The notes beneath the pieces are model-generated. The model was not told the origin of the DNA, did no database searches, and saw only the letters and a program-made list of their open reading frames with translations. A stretch of 64,000 bases of DNA from Streptomyces lomondensis (GTDB taxonomy: Bacteria; Actinomycetota; Actinomycetes; Streptomycetales; Streptomycetaceae), in NCBI RefSeq assembly GCF_014651035.1, contig NZ_BMWC01000012.1:62001-126000 (forward strand), in the 5' to 3' direction. The translations under genes were made by a program, and so were the position numbers. Positions 8,660 through 17,013 of this stretch are shown piece after piece. Each line of letters begins with the position of its first letter. Position 1 is the stretch's first letter.

Positions 8660-9867
8660 GCCAGTCCTTCCAGTACGTCGGCGAGTGCGAGCACCCCGGC
8701 CACGCAGTCGTCCTCGGTCGCCGACTCGGCCGGCGAGTGGGAGACGCCGGTGGGGTTGCGCACGAACAGCATGGCGGTCGGGATGCTCCCGGAGAGGATC
8801 CCGGCGTCGTGTCCGGCGCCGGTGCCGAGGACGGGGACCTTGAGGTCGGCGTCCGTGCCGAGGATGCGGGCGAGTTCGTCGCGCAGGGCGTGGTCGAACT
8901 CGACGACGGGGGTGAACGACTCGCGGACGACGGCGAGATCGACGCCGTGTTCCTGTGCGTACGCGCGGGCCGCCTTCTCGATGCCGCCGATCACGGTGTC
9001 GAGGGTGTGCTGCTCGGGCGCGCGCGAGTCGAGCCAGCCGCGCACCAGGGAGGGGATGGCGTTGACGCCGTTCGGCTCGACGGCGATCTTGCCGAAGGTG
9101 GCGACGGCACCGGCGAGTTCGGCCTCGCGGCGGGCGGCGAGGACGGTCTCGGCGTAGGACAGCATGGGGTCGCGCCGGTCGGCGAGGCGGGTGGTGCCGG
9201 CGTGGTTGGCCTCGCCCCGGAAGTCGAACCGCCAGCGGCCGTGCGGCCAGATGGCACTGGCGATGCCGACCCGGTCGCCGGACAGGTCCAGGGCCCGGCC
9301 CTGCTCGACGTGCAGTTCGACGAAGGCGCCGATGCGGGCGAGCCGCTCGGGGTCGGGCCCGATGGCGTCCGGGTCGTATCCGGCGGCCTCCATGGCGCGG
9401 GGCAGGGTGGTCCCGTCCCCGTCGGTCAGCCGGTGGGCGTCCTCGACGGTGAGCTGCCCCGCCGTGAGCCGGGAGCCGACGCAGGCGAGCCCGAACCGGG
9501 CGCCCTCCTCGTCGCCGAAGTTGACGATGCCGAGCGGCCTGGTGAGCTCCGCTCCCCTGCCCCGCAGCTCGTCGAGCGCCGCGAAGGACGACACGACGCC
9601 CAGGGGCCCGTCGAAGGCGCCCCCGTCGGGCACGGAGTCGAGATGCGACCCGGTGACGACGGCGTCGCCCCGGGCGGGGTCCCCGAGCCAGGCCCACTGG
9701 TTGCCATTGCGGTCGGCCTCGTACGTCAGCCCGCGCGCCTCGGCCTGCTGCCTGAACCAGGCCCGGCAGTCGAGGTCGGCGCCGGTCCAGGCGAAGCGGC
9801 GGTAGCCGCCGGAGGCGGAGCTGCGGCCGACCGGCAGCAGCTCCGCCCACATGCTGTGGAAGGTCAC
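8650..9867 (-). CDS. M20-family amidohydrolase (allantoate/N-carbamoyl amino acid hydrolase type), probable N-formylglutamate deformylase
   Basis: A 405-residue dinuclear-zinc amidohydrolase. Zinc ligands are visible in [16 protein letters not shown] (His, Asp), FGDEEGARF (Glu pair), ELHVEQG (His) and GTGAGHDAG (His); the dimerisation-domain Arg/His/Asn set shows in [13 protein letters not shown] and NGVNAIPS. Families: allantoate amidohydrolase, N-carbamoyl-L-amino acid hydrolase, ureidoglycolate hydrolase. The GTG start (9867) overlaps the hutU stop as GTGA, and its own stop overlaps the next gene. It lies exactly between hutU and hutF, and there is no HutG-type deformylase in the operon. 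I infer that it releases formate from N-formyl-glutamate; the sequence alone does not prove this substrate. Confidence 0.8.
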   Translation of the reverse strand: MTFHSMWAELLPVGRSSASGGYRRFAWTGADLDCRAWFRQQAEARGLTYEADRNGNQWAWLGDPARGDAVVTGSHLDSVPDGGAFDGPLGVVSSFAALDELRGRGAELTRPLGIVNFGDEEGARFGLACVGSRLTAGQLTVEDAHRLTDGDGTTLPRAMEAAGYDPDAIGPDPERLARIGAFVELHVEQGRALDLSGDRVGIASAIWPHGRWRFDFRGEANHAGTTRLADRRDPMLSYAETVLAARREAELAGAVATFGKIAVEPNGVNAIPSLVRGWLDSRAPEQHTLDTVIGGIEKAARAYAQEHGVDLAVVRESFTPVVEFDHALRDELARILGTDADLKVPVLGTGAGHDAGILSGSIPTAMLFVRNPTGVSHSPAESATEDDCVAGVLALADVLEGLACT

Positions 9868-11528
9868 GCCTGGTCACCCTCACGCATCGGCACCCGCACG
9901 CCCCGCTCCCCCGCCACCGACTCCGCGATGTCGTACCCGGCGTCGACATGCCGGATCACGCCCATGCCCGGGTCGTTGGTGAGGACCCGGCGGATCTTCT
10001 CGCCGGCGAGCCGCGTGCCGTCGGCCACGGTGACCTGCCCGGCGTGGATCGACCTGCCCATGCCGACCCCGCCGCCGTGGTGGATGGAGACCCAGGACGC
10101 CCCGGACGCCACGTTCACCATCGCGTTGAGCAGCGGCCAGTCGGCGATCGCGTCGGAGCCGTCGAGCATGGCCTCGGTCTCCCGGTAGGGGGAGGCGACG
10201 GAGCCGCAGTCGAGATGGTCGCGGCCGATGACGACCGGGGCCGCCAGCTCCCCGCTCGCGACCATGTCGTTGAACCGCTCGCCGGCCTTGTCCCGCTCGC
10301 CGTAGCCGAGCCAGCAGATGCGGGCGGGCAGGCCCTGGAAGTGGACCCGTTCCCCGGCCATCTTGATCCAGCGGGCCAGGGACTCGTTCTCCGGGAAGAG
10401 GTCGAGGATCGCCTTGTCGGTCTTGGCGATGTCGGAGGCCTCGCCGGACAGGGCGGCCCAGCGGAAGGGGCCCTTGCCCTCGCAGAACAGCGGGCGGATG
10501 TAGGCGGGGACGAAGCCGGGGAAGGCGAAGGCCCGGTCGTAACCGGCGAGCCGGGCCTCGCCGCGGATGGAGTTGCCGTAGTCGAAGACCTCCGCGCCGG
10601 CGTCCAGGAAGCCGACCATGGCCTCGACATGGCGGGCCATGGACTCGCGGGCCCGGGTGGTGAAGCCGGCCGGGTCCTTGGCGGCGTAGGAGGCCATCTC
10701 GTCGAAGTCCACGCCCAGCGGCAGGTAGGACAGCGGGTCGTGCGCCGAGGTCTGGTCGGTCACGATGTCGATGGGGGCGCCCATGGCGAGGAGCTGCGGC
10801 ACGAGTTCGGCGGCGTTGCCGAGGACGCCGATGGACAGGGGCCGGCGGGCGTCGCGGGCCTCGGTCGCCAGCTGGAGCGCGTGGTCGAGGCTGTCGGCCT
10901 TCACGTCCAGGTACCGGTGCTCGATGCGCCGCTCGATCGCGCGCGGGTCGCAGTCGACGCAGATCGCCACACCGTCGTTCATCGTGACGGCGAGCGGCTG
11001 GGCGCCGCCCATGCCGCCGAGACCGGCGGTCAGCGTGATCGTGCCCGCCAGGGAGCCGCCGAACTTCTTCGCGGCGACGGCGGCGAAGGTCTCGTAGGTG
11101 CCCTGGAGGATGCCCTGGGTGCCGATGTAGATCCAGGAGCCGGCGGTCATCTGGCCGTACATGGTCAGGCCCAGCTGTTCGAGGCGGCGGAACTCCTCCC
11201 AGGTGGCCCAGTCGCCGACGAGGTTGGAGTTGGCGATGAGGACGCGCGGGGCCCACTCGTGGGTCTGCATGACACCGACCGGGCGGCCGGACTGGACCAG
11301 CATGGTCTCGTCCTGCTTCAGGCCCTTCAGCGTCCGCACCATCGCGTCGAAGGAGCGCCAGTCGCGCGCCGCCTTGCCCGTGCCGCCGTAGACGACGAGC
11401 TTGTCGGGGTGCTCGGCGACCTCCGGGTCGAGGTTGTTCTGCAGCATCCGCAGCGCGGCTTCCTGCTGCCATCCCAGGGCGCTCGGTTCCGTGCCGCGCG
11501 GCGCTCGGACGGTGCGGGGTCCTGACAT
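9864..11528 (-). CDS. hutU: urocanate hydratase
   Basis: A 554-residue urocanase, which hydrates urocanate to imidazolone-propionate using tightly bound NAD+ as electrophile. It begins at ATG 11528 after AGGAGGCAGCCC. Family landmarks: [11 protein letters not shown] near residue 48, [40 protein letters not shown] (NAD+ site), and the C-terminal [18 protein letters not shown]. Length equals the family norm. It is the first gene of the leftward hut operon; a promoter and a possible RpiR-type element lie at 11587-11615. No histidase (hutH) is present in the window, so the first step is encoded elsewhere. Confidence 0.95.
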   Translation of the reverse strand: MSGPRTVRAPRGTEPSALGWQQEAALRMLQNNLDPEVAEHPDKLVVYGGTGKAARDWRSFDAMVRTLKGLKQDETMLVQSGRPVGVMQTHEWAPRVLIANSNLVGDWATWEEFRRLEQLGLTMYGQMTAGSWIYIGTQGILQGTYETFAAVAAKKFGGSLAGTITLTAGLGGMGGAQPLAVTMNDGVAICVDCDPRAIERRIEHRYLDVKADSLDHALQLATEARDARRPLSIGVLGNAAELVPQLLAMGAPIDIVTDQTSAHDPLSYLPLGVDFDEMASYAAKDPAGFTTRARESMARHVEAMVGFLDAGAEVFDYGNSIRGEARLAGYDRAFAFPGFVPAYIRPLFCEGKGPFRWAALSGEASDIAKTDKAILDLFPENESLARWIKMAGERVHFQGLPARICWLGYGERDKAGERFNDMVASGELAAPVVIGRDHLDCGSVASPYRETEAMLDGSDAIADWPLLNAMVNVASGASWVSIHHGGGVGMGRSIHAGQVTVADGTRLAGEKIRRVLTNDPGMGVIRHVDAGYDIAESVAGERGVRVPMREGDQA

Positions 11529-11586
11529 GGGCTGCCTCCTGGTGGGTGCGTGGTGCTCCCGGCGGGTTGTTGCTGCGGTTATTCAC

Positions 11587-11615
11587 ATCCTGACCGCCTG
11601 AATAGGGCTAGTCAA
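11587..11615 (-). promoter_or_regulatory. hutU promoter with embedded CTGAATAGG element
   Basis: Read leftward: TTGACT (11610-11615), 17-base spacer, CAGGAT (11587-11592), a good housekeeping-type Streptomyces promoter. Inside the spacer is CCTATTCAG (11598-11606), whose complement CTGAATAGG recurs in the leader of the rpiR gene at 14692-14700. Confidence 0.55.
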
Positions 11616-11705
11616 TACGCCGGGGGGTCGGCGCGGCGGGGCCGTGGATGTTTGGCTGGATGCATGGGCGCACAGGGCGAGGCAGAAGAGGCGGCGGGGA
11701 GCGGC

Positions 11706-13049
11706 ATGGGCGGCGACGGTCAGGAGGGCGGCTCCGGCGCCGGGCGGGCGGCCCGGCGGGACGAGGCGGTACGGGCGGCGGTGGAGCAGGGGCTGCTGGG
11801 TCCCGCCAGCCCCATCGTCGGGCTGCTGGACGTCACCGGCATCCGGGAGTCGGCGGCGGAGCTGCGGGCGGCGTTCGACGCGGTGGTGGCGCCGGGCACG
11901 CCCGTGCTGCACGCCTTCGCGGTGAAGGCGACCCCGCTGGTGCCGGTGCTGCGGCTGCTGCGCGAGGAGGGTGTCGGCGCGGAGGTGGCGAGCCCGGGTG
12001 AGCTGGCGCTGGCCCGGGCGGCGGGGCTGCCGCCGGCCATGACGGTGCTCGACTCGCCCGCGAAGACGCCGGCCGAGCTGCGCGAGGCGCTGTCCCTGGG
12101 CATCGCCGTCAACGCGGACAACCCGCAGGAGCTGGCGCGCATCGACGCGCTGATGCTGTCGGGGACCAGCCGCTCGCCCCTGGGGATCCGGGTGAACCCG
12201 CAGGTCGGCGGGGGTTCCATCGAGGCGTTGTCGACGGCGACGGCCACCTCGAAGTTCGGGGTGGCGCTGCGCGACGAGGGCGCCCGGGAGTGGGTCGTAC
12301 GGGCGTATCTGGACCGGCCGTGGCTGACCCGGCTGCACGCGCACACGGGGTCCCAGGGGATCCCGCTGTCGCTGATGGTGAAGGGCGTGGCGGAGACGTA
12401 CGGGCTCGCGGAGGAGATCAACCGGCGGGCCGGGCGGCACCAGGTCGACACGCTCGACATCGGCGGCGGGCTGCCGGTGAACTTCGCGTCGGACGCGACG
12501 ACGCCGACGTACGCGCAGTACGCGCGGATGCTGGCGGAGGCGGTGCCGGGGCTGTTCGACGGGCGGTACGGGCTGGTCACCGAGTTCGGGCGGTCACTGC
12601 TGGCGAAGCACGGGACGGTGGTGGCGCGGGTCGAGTACGCGAAGGCCTCCGGCGGGCGGGCGGTCGCGGTGACGCACGCGGGTGTGCAGGTTGCGGCGCG
12701 GACCGTCTACGCGCCGGGGAGCTGGCCGTTGCGGATCGCCGCGTATGACGCGAAGGGGCGGGTGAAGGACGGGCCCGTCGTGGTCCAGGACGTCGCGGGG
12801 CCGGCCTGCTTTGCCGGGGATCTGCTGGCGGAAGGGCGGTCCATGCCGCTGCTGGAGCAGGGGGACTACGCGGCGGCGCTGGACACGGGGGCGTACTACT
12901 TCGCGCATCATTACGCGTACAACTCGCTGGTCCGGCCCGCCGTGTACGGGTTCTGGCCGGAGGGGCGCTTCGCGGTGGTGCGGCGGGCGCAGAGCGTGGA
13001 GGAGATCGTGGCCGAGTCCGGTGGGGCGCAGGTGGATGCGTTGACGTAG
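11706..13049 (+). CDS. PLP-dependent fold-type III decarboxylase, LysA-like
   Basis: A 447-residue protein with the alanine-racemase-like TIM barrel and C-terminal beta domain of the diaminopimelate/ornithine decarboxylase family. The PLP lysine is in FAVKATP, the phosphate-binding glycines are in LDIGGGLPVNF, and TEFGRSLLAKHG matches the family GRxLxAxxG region. The usual CESGD active-site motif reads CFAGD, and the closing Tyr region reads GAYYFAHHYAYNSL, so it is a divergent paralogue and not a clear housekeeping LysA. I chose ATG 11706 (GGGGAG four bases before); ATG 11664 is in frame but poorly supported. It is divergent from hutU. Substrate not identifiable; another amino or diamino acid is plausible. 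Confidence 0.8.
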   Translation: MGGDGQEGGSGAGRAARRDEAVRAAVEQGLLGPASPIVGLLDVTGIRESAAELRAAFDAVVAPGTPVLHAFAVKATPLVPVLRLLREEGVGAEVASPGELALARAAGLPPAMTVLDSPAKTPAELREALSLGIAVNADNPQELARIDALMLSGTSRSPLGIRVNPQVGGGSIEALSTATATSKFGVALRDEGAREWVVRAYLDRPWLTRLHAHTGSQGIPLSLMVKGVAETYGLAEEINRRAGRHQVDTLDIGGGLPVNFASDATTPTYAQYARMLAEAVPGLFDGRYGLVTEFGRSLLAKHGTVVARVEYAKASGGRAVAVTHAGVQVAARTVYAPGSWPLRIAAYDAKGRVKDGPVVVQDVAGPACFAGDLLAEGRSMPLLEQGDYAAALDTGAYYFAHHYAYNSLVRPAVYGFWPEGRFAVVRRAQSVEEIVAESGGAQVDALT

Positions 13050-13077
13050 GCGCCGTGGGTGGCTGGTGCCGTCCCCG

Positions 13078-13122
13078 GGCTGCCGGTGCGTTGTGGCTTG
13101 TCGCGCAGTTCCCCGCGCCCCT
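13078..13122 (-). repeat. interspersed 45-bp repeat, copy 1
   Basis: Read leftward from 13122 this matches 25408-25452 (AGGGGCGCGGGGAACTGCGC core, then a similar tail ending in GCAGCC) at about 90% identity. Both copies lie just after a gene's stop codon; here it sits between two convergent genes. Confidence 0.7.
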
Positions 13123-13133
13123 GGAACCCCAGG

Positions 13134-13718
13134 TCAGACCAGCGCCGGGGTCTTCCTCCGCGCTCCGCCCGGGGCCGCGTCGCCCGCTGCGATGCCCGTG
13201 CTGCGGTAGGCCTTGACCCGCTTGCCCGCGGGGTGGGCCACGCCGCCGCGCAGCCAGTCCACCCGGACCCACAGCAGGGCCTCGCCGGCCCGCTCGCGGC
13301 GGCCCAGCCAGGCCGCCTTCAGCCACAGGCCCGCTCCGCAGCCGGCCAGCAGCATGCCCCCGGCCGCCGGCACCGCGAAGGCGCTGCCCAGGGCGGCGAG
13401 GAAGGCGAGCAGAAGCCACCAGCGGTGGTGGCGGCGCCAGTTGCGTGCCGTCACCGCGCGGTCCTGGAGTACGTCGTGCTTGCCGGCGCGGGCCGCGGCG
13501 GCGGCCAGCGTGACGTAGCGCTTGCGTCGCCCCAAGGCCACCACGGCCGCCGCCAGGACGAACAGCGCCGCCCCGGCCAGGACGCCGATGCGGCGTCCGG
13601 TCAGGCCCGGTGCCGCCAGGCCGATACCGGCCGCGAAAACGCCCAGCCACCACAGCGGGGCGGCCCCCGCCCGTACGACGACGGCCACCCGAGCCAGCCC
13701 CTGTCCTCCGCGCGTCAC
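13134..13718 (-). CDS. membrane protein of unknown function
   Basis: A 194-residue protein. The GTG at 13718 is preferred because GGAGG lies seven bases upstream; longer versions add residues with no ribosome binding site. Two pairs of hydrophobic segments are seen: PLWWLGVFAAGIGLAAPGL and IGVLAGAALFVLAAAVVAL, then WWLLLAFLAALGSAFAVPAA and GMLLAGCGAGLWLKAAWLG. The loop between the pairs (RAGKHDVLQDRAVTARNWRR) is basic and likely cytoplasmic, as is the tail (RVKAYRSTGIAAGD). No family recognised. It stands alone, convergent with the decarboxylase gene and downstream of rpiR on the same strand. Confidence 0.7.
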   Translation of the reverse strand: MTRGGQGLARVAVVVRAGAAPLWWLGVFAAGIGLAAPGLTGRRIGVLAGAALFVLAAAVVALGRRKRYVTLAAAAARAGKHDVLQDRAVTARNWRRHHRWWLLLAFLAALGSAFAVPAAGGMLLAGCGAGLWLKAAWLGRRERAGEALLWVRVDWLRGGVAHPAGKRVKAYRSTGIAAGDAAPGGARRKTPALV

Positions 13719-13832
13719 GTTCAGCCTCCGTCCGGATCCGAAGTGTCTGAAGGGTGTTTCTGAAGGGAGTTGTAGAAGACACACGTTAGCGACGCAACGT
13801 GAGATGAGTCTGAGAATCCGGAGCGCGCGCCG

Positions 13833-14675
13833 TCAGTCGACGAACAGGCCCCGTGCCGCCGCCCTCGCGTCGAACTCCTCCAGGCGGGACTGGGCCTCGG
13901 GCAGGTCGTCGCACATCGCCTCCAGCAGGACCCGGCCGAGCAGCATCGGGGCGCAGGCCGTGTCGAAGGCGAGGCCGGTGCCGACGGCGGCGGGCAGCAG
14001 CAGGTCGGACACCTTGGCGACGGGCGCGAAGGCGGAGTCGGCGACCGTGACGACGGTCAGCCCGGCCTCCTTGGCGTAGGCGAGGGTGTCGACGACCTCG
14101 CGGGGGTGCCGGGGCAGCGCGAAGCACAGCAGTGCGGTCGCGCCGGCCCGGACGGCGGCGTCGATGCGGTCGTGGAGCACCGTGCCGCCCTCGTTGAGGA
14201 GCCGCACGTCGGGGTGGACCTTGGCGGCGAAGTAGGCGAAGCCGTGCGCCTGGGCGGCCGCCGCCCGCAGCCCGAGGACCGGCAGCGGCCGGGAGGCCGC
14301 GAGGAGGCGCCCGGCCCGCTGCACCGGACCCGGGTCGGCCAGCGCCTCCGCCAGGTGCCGCAGGTTGTCGATCTCGGCCTCGACGGCCTGCTGGTACTCG
14401 TTGGCGGACCCCGCCTCCGCCGCGGGTTCGGCCGGGGCGACCTCGCGCAGGTGGCGGCGCAGGTCCGGGTAGCCGTCGAAGCCGAGGGCCACGGCGAAGC
14501 GGGTCACGGAGGGCTGGCTGACCCCGGCCAGCTCGGCGAGCTCCACGCTCGACAGGAACGGCACGTCGGCGGCGCGCCGCACCATGCTGTGCGCGATGCG
14601 CCGCTGGGTCGGCGTCAGCCGGTGCCCCTCGAAGAGCGCCTGGAGCCGCGCGGCAGGGCTGTCGGTCCCGCTCAT
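13833..14675 (-). CDS. MurR/RpiR family transcriptional regulator (HTH + SIS)
   Basis: A 280-residue regulator starting at ATG 14675 behind GAGGGGGAG. The N-terminal HTH (LTPTQRRIAHSMV, then VELAELAGVSQPSVTRFAVA) is typical of RpiR, and a SIS domain follows (~120-260), where phosphosugars usually bind (VLGLRAAAAQAHGFAYF, GTGLAFDTACAP). Ligand-binding serines of classical SIS domains are weak here, so the effector may not be a sugar phosphate. It lies 2.3 kb from hutU, and its leader carries CTGAATAGG, also found in the hutU promoter. Control of the hut operon plus autoregulation is therefore an attractive inference; no other target is visible next to it. Confidence 0.88.
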   Translation of the reverse strand: MSGTDSPAARLQALFEGHRLTPTQRRIAHSMVRRAADVPFLSSVELAELAGVSQPSVTRFAVALGFDGYPDLRRHLREVAPAEPAAEAGSANEYQQAVEAEIDNLRHLAEALADPGPVQRAGRLLAASRPLPVLGLRAAAAQAHGFAYFAAKVHPDVRLLNEGGTVLHDRIDAAVRAGATALLCFALPRHPREVVDTLAYAKEAGLTVVTVADSAFAPVAKVSDLLLPAAVGTGLAFDTACAPMLLGRVLLEAMCDDLPEAQSRLEEFDARAAARGLFVD

Positions 14676-14691
14676 GACGTGCTCCCCCTCG

Positions 14692-14730
14692 CCTATTCAG
14701 TAGCTGAGGATTCTGCATGAGCATATGCAG
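14692..14730 (-). promoter_or_regulatory. rpiR leader with CTGAATAGG and inverted repeats
   Basis: Contains CTGAATAGG on the minus strand (14692-14700), a TCAG-TAG-CTGA inverted repeat (14697-14707) and CTGCAT-N6-ATGCAG (14713-14730). These are plausible operator sites just upstream of the start at 14675. Confidence 0.45.
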
Positions 14731-14778
14731 CCCGGCAAGCGGCGGCAGGGCGGTCCCCAGTCCGATGAGAGCGGCAGG

Positions 14779-14810
14779 TCAAAATGAGAGTGTCCCTCAA
14801 AATGAGAGTG
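14779..14810. repeat. 18-bp-period direct repeats, transposon-end-like
   Basis: TCAAAATGAGAGTG occurs at 14779-14792 and 14797-14810, perfect copies separated by four bases. The spacing and the TGTCCCTCAAAATGAG pattern resemble repeated transposase-binding sites at ends of Tn7/Tn5053-like elements. A TniQ-like remnant begins 14 bases further on. Confidence 0.6.
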
Positions 14811-14823
14811 CACTTTAGCGCTG

Positions 14824-15131
14824 GTCACAGCCCCACTCGCGGATGATGCCTTCGAATCGTGGGTGGACCGGATGGCGCGAGCGAACAGGTGCCCACCGGC
14901 CGAGATCCCCGACCTCATGGGACTGCGCCTTCGAGGGGTTCTTCGGACGTCCGGCCGCAGACCGTGTATGCGGCGACGGGTGTTCCCGGCGACCTGGTGG
15001 ACGGGATGCATCTGTCCGTTTTCGAGGGCGGACCGTTGAGCGTGGCGGCGGTGCTCTCGGCAGGCAAGGCGCGTCGGCCATGGACAGGGCGGGAGTGGGC
15101 GACGGTCTACGGCAGCCGCGCCTGTCCGTAG
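14824..15131 (+). pseudogene. TniQ-like transposition protein remnant
   Basis: Two reading frames together resemble the N-terminal part of TniQ/TnsD proteins. One frame, from 14824, reads ADDAFESWVDRMARANRC then PPAEIPDLMGL, like the usual ESLxSWxxRLAxxxGxxPxEL start. A second frame then reads PQTVYAATGVPGDLVDGM, like the TniQ AxATGVPxxxLxxM segment, and stops at 15131. The frame change falls near 14930-14945. No start codon or ribosome binding site is convincing and the C-terminal half is missing. A complete TniQ has about 300-700 residues and works with a DDE transposase and an AAA ATPase, neither present here. Moderate confidence, based on pattern only. Confidence 0.4.
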
Positions 15132-15155
15132 AGTGGTTCGCGCGCGTGTGCGATC

Positions 15156-15933
15156 TTGGTGCGACTGGGGCTGCCGAGGGTCTTGAGGCGTCTGCCGGAT
15201 GTGCCTGACTGGTGCAGCCCGGTTCTGCTGGAGGAACGCTTCGATCGTGGGATGCACCGGAGCCGGTTCGCGTGGGGGCCGGCGTCGGCCGAGGCCGCGG
15301 CGGCGTTCCTCACGGTGGTGATGCCTCTGCCGGCGGCGGCCGACGTGCGGGAGTTGTCGCGGCGGCTGGCACCACTGGTGCGGACGGCTGCATACAACTC
15401 CGACTACCGCAAGTGCAACTACGTCGCGGGCGACTGCACCAACCTCATCAGCCAGGCGCTGCGGGCAAACGGGCGGGCGGGCGGCTGGAAGAACGACTCC
15501 GACTGGTACAAGAGCTACAAGAACTGGTGGTACAACTCCTCGAGACGACGTCTTGGATCAACGTCAACCACTGGGCGTCCTTTGCGCTGCACAGCGATCG
15601 GGCCTACAACCTGGACAACGTGTACAAGCTGGGTCTCGGGGACATCCTCCAGATGGACTTCAGCGGCAACAGGTCCAAGACCACTCCATGATCACCACGT
15701 ACAAGAGCGGCGGGGTGCCCTACCTGACCTACCACTCGACCAACACCTACCGGAAGTCGGTGAAGAGCCTTGTGGCGCAGTACCCGCGCGCGACGTATCA
15801 CGCCTTCCGCACCTGGCGGGAGCGGACACCGCCCGTGGCAGCGTCGCGCCGGGCTGCTCATGGCCGTCCTCTGTGCGGTACTGCTCACGGCGTGCGGCGG
15901 CGGAGACGGGTCCGACAGAGCGAAGTCTCCTGA
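15156..15933 (+). pseudogene. amidase_6 domain protein, frameshifted
   Basis: Three successive frames make one conserved domain of the secreted 'putative amidase' type: frame one gives YNSDYRKCNYVAGDCTNLIS and WKNDSDWYKSYKNWWYNSS; frame two gives SWINVNHWASFALHSDRAYN and YKLGLGDILQMDFSGNRSK; frame three gives HSMITTYKSGGVPYLTYHST and VAQYPRATYHAFRT. Restoring one G near 15543 and one G near 15680 would join them. The Cys in GDCTN (catalytic) and the HSM histidine survive. Intact homologues carry a signal peptide and a longer N-terminal region; the sequence before about 15370 looks unrelated, so the 5' part is probably lost too. A sequencing error is possible but would have to occur twice. Confidence 0.75.
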
Positions 15934-16276
15934 CCTTGCCGACCAGGACCGCTTCCTGCGGGACTACGTACAATTCCTCAACGCCTCGGACCAGGAGGGG
16001 CTGGGCCGGTTGCTCGACGCCCACCCCCAGGGTTCGCGGGACGCCCGCGCCCGGATCAAGGCGTACGGCGGACAGGACTGGGACGTCCGGTGGATCCGCA
16101 CCTCGGAGTTCGCGGGCGTGTGGACAGTGAACGTGACCGGCACCGCGCGTGCCGAGCGCAAACCTGTCCGGGTCACCGAGACGATCACCTGGGAGGACGC
16201 GCACTGGGTGATGGCCCCACTGCCGGGCGTCGTGCCGACGCCGTCGAACGCGGCGGGGACGGAACCTCCGGGGTGA
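15770..16276 (+). CDS. putative lipoprotein
   Basis: A 168-residue product with a lipobox (LLMAVLCAVLLTAC, then GGG) preceded by arginines (HRPWQRRAG). The only upstream start in frame is TTG at 15770, inside the 3' end of the frameshifted amidase gene; ATG 15860 would leave too short a signal. The mature part contains DQDRFLRDYVQFLNASDQEG and ARIKAYGGQDWDVRWIRTSE, a compact alpha/beta domain of the DUF4878/SnoaL-like type. It probably sat downstream of the amidase gene in one transcript. Start uncertain; function unknown. Confidence 0.55.
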   Translation: MWRSTRARRITPSAPGGSGHRPWQRRAGLLMAVLCAVLLTACGGGDGSDRAKSPDLADQDRFLRDYVQFLNASDQEGLGRLLDAHPQGSRDARARIKAYGGQDWDVRWIRTSEFAGVWTVNVTGTARAERKPVRVTETITWEDAHWVMAPLPGVVPTPSNAAGTEPPG

Positions 16277-16599
16277 GCGCGGCGCCACCAGGCGCGTGAG
16301 GACGAAGGACGAGAGGTCCGCGCCATGGCTTCCAGGGCGCGGACCTGCTTCCGCGAAGATCGCCACGTACGCGCCACGACGAGCCGCGTGCCATGCCCCA
16401 GCACGAGGCCGAGTTGCCCATCGCCTCTGTGGAGGGGTGGAGCAAGCCACTGCACCGGACCAGTGTGTGGATGACGCACCCGCTGGACCGCGCGGGTGCC
16501 CCGCCAGACGCGCCGCCCCTGCCAGTACGTCTCATGCCTCCTCGGCGGTGCCCCGGCGTTCGGCCACTAGCGCATCGGCATCGACTGCTGCCCGGCCAG

Positions 16600-16858
16600 G
16601 TTGGTGCCGCAACGTCGTGGGTCCGGGCCTGCCGGCCCGTTTGTCGGACAACGGACGCCCCGTCAAGACCGTGTCCGCTACGGGCGGCACCATCACACGC
16701 GTCTTCGACAAGCTGGGCCGGCAACTCTCGTACCGCGACGCGGACGGCGGCGTGACGCCTCTTCCACGGCGAGCGCGGCGGGCGAGAGCGCGGCGTTGAA
16801 GGCGTTCTGGTCCGGTGTTCCCCCGGGCAAGATCGGCTACTCCTGCATGGCCAAGTAA
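16600..16858 (+). pseudogene. Rhs/YD-repeat protein scrap
   Basis: One frame reads VKTVSATGGTITRVFDKLGR then QLSYRDADGGVT, a single YD-repeat of the Rhs type (DxLGRxxxYxDxxG). A second frame continues to SAALKAFWSGVPPGKIGYSC and stops at 16858. There is no start and no second repeat. Between 16277 and 16600 I see no coding signal. This looks like the 3' remnant of a large Rhs-type gene, mostly deleted. Confidence 0.45.
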
Positions 16859-16864
16859 TCCGGC

Positions 16865-16906
16865 GTGCGGGGCGGCCGACTCGCATGGGCGTCGGCCGCC
16901 CCGCAC
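16865..16906. terminator. strong hairpin after the degenerate island
   Basis: A perfect 16-bp stem (16865-16880 with 16891-16906) and a 10-base loop. No T-run follows, as is common in Streptomyces. Confidence 0.65.
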
Positions 16907-17013
16907 GTGAACTGACTCAGAAGTGTGGCTGGCGCACCATCCAGGCGCGCCACGTCCACAGCTCGACGCGTCGACAGCAGGGCCGATCCGAGGAACGAGG
17001 AAGCAAGAGGAAC

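Noticed and set aside
6033-11528. TTA-like triplets in hutI and hutU as bldA-dependent codons
   Set aside because: Those seen (near 6846 and 10536) are out of frame; they fall within CGT-TAC and GGT-TAC.
14697-15257. 186-codon leftward frame in the degenerate island
   Set aside because: Arg/His/Pro-rich composition, no domain; it is opposite the TniQ-like remnant.
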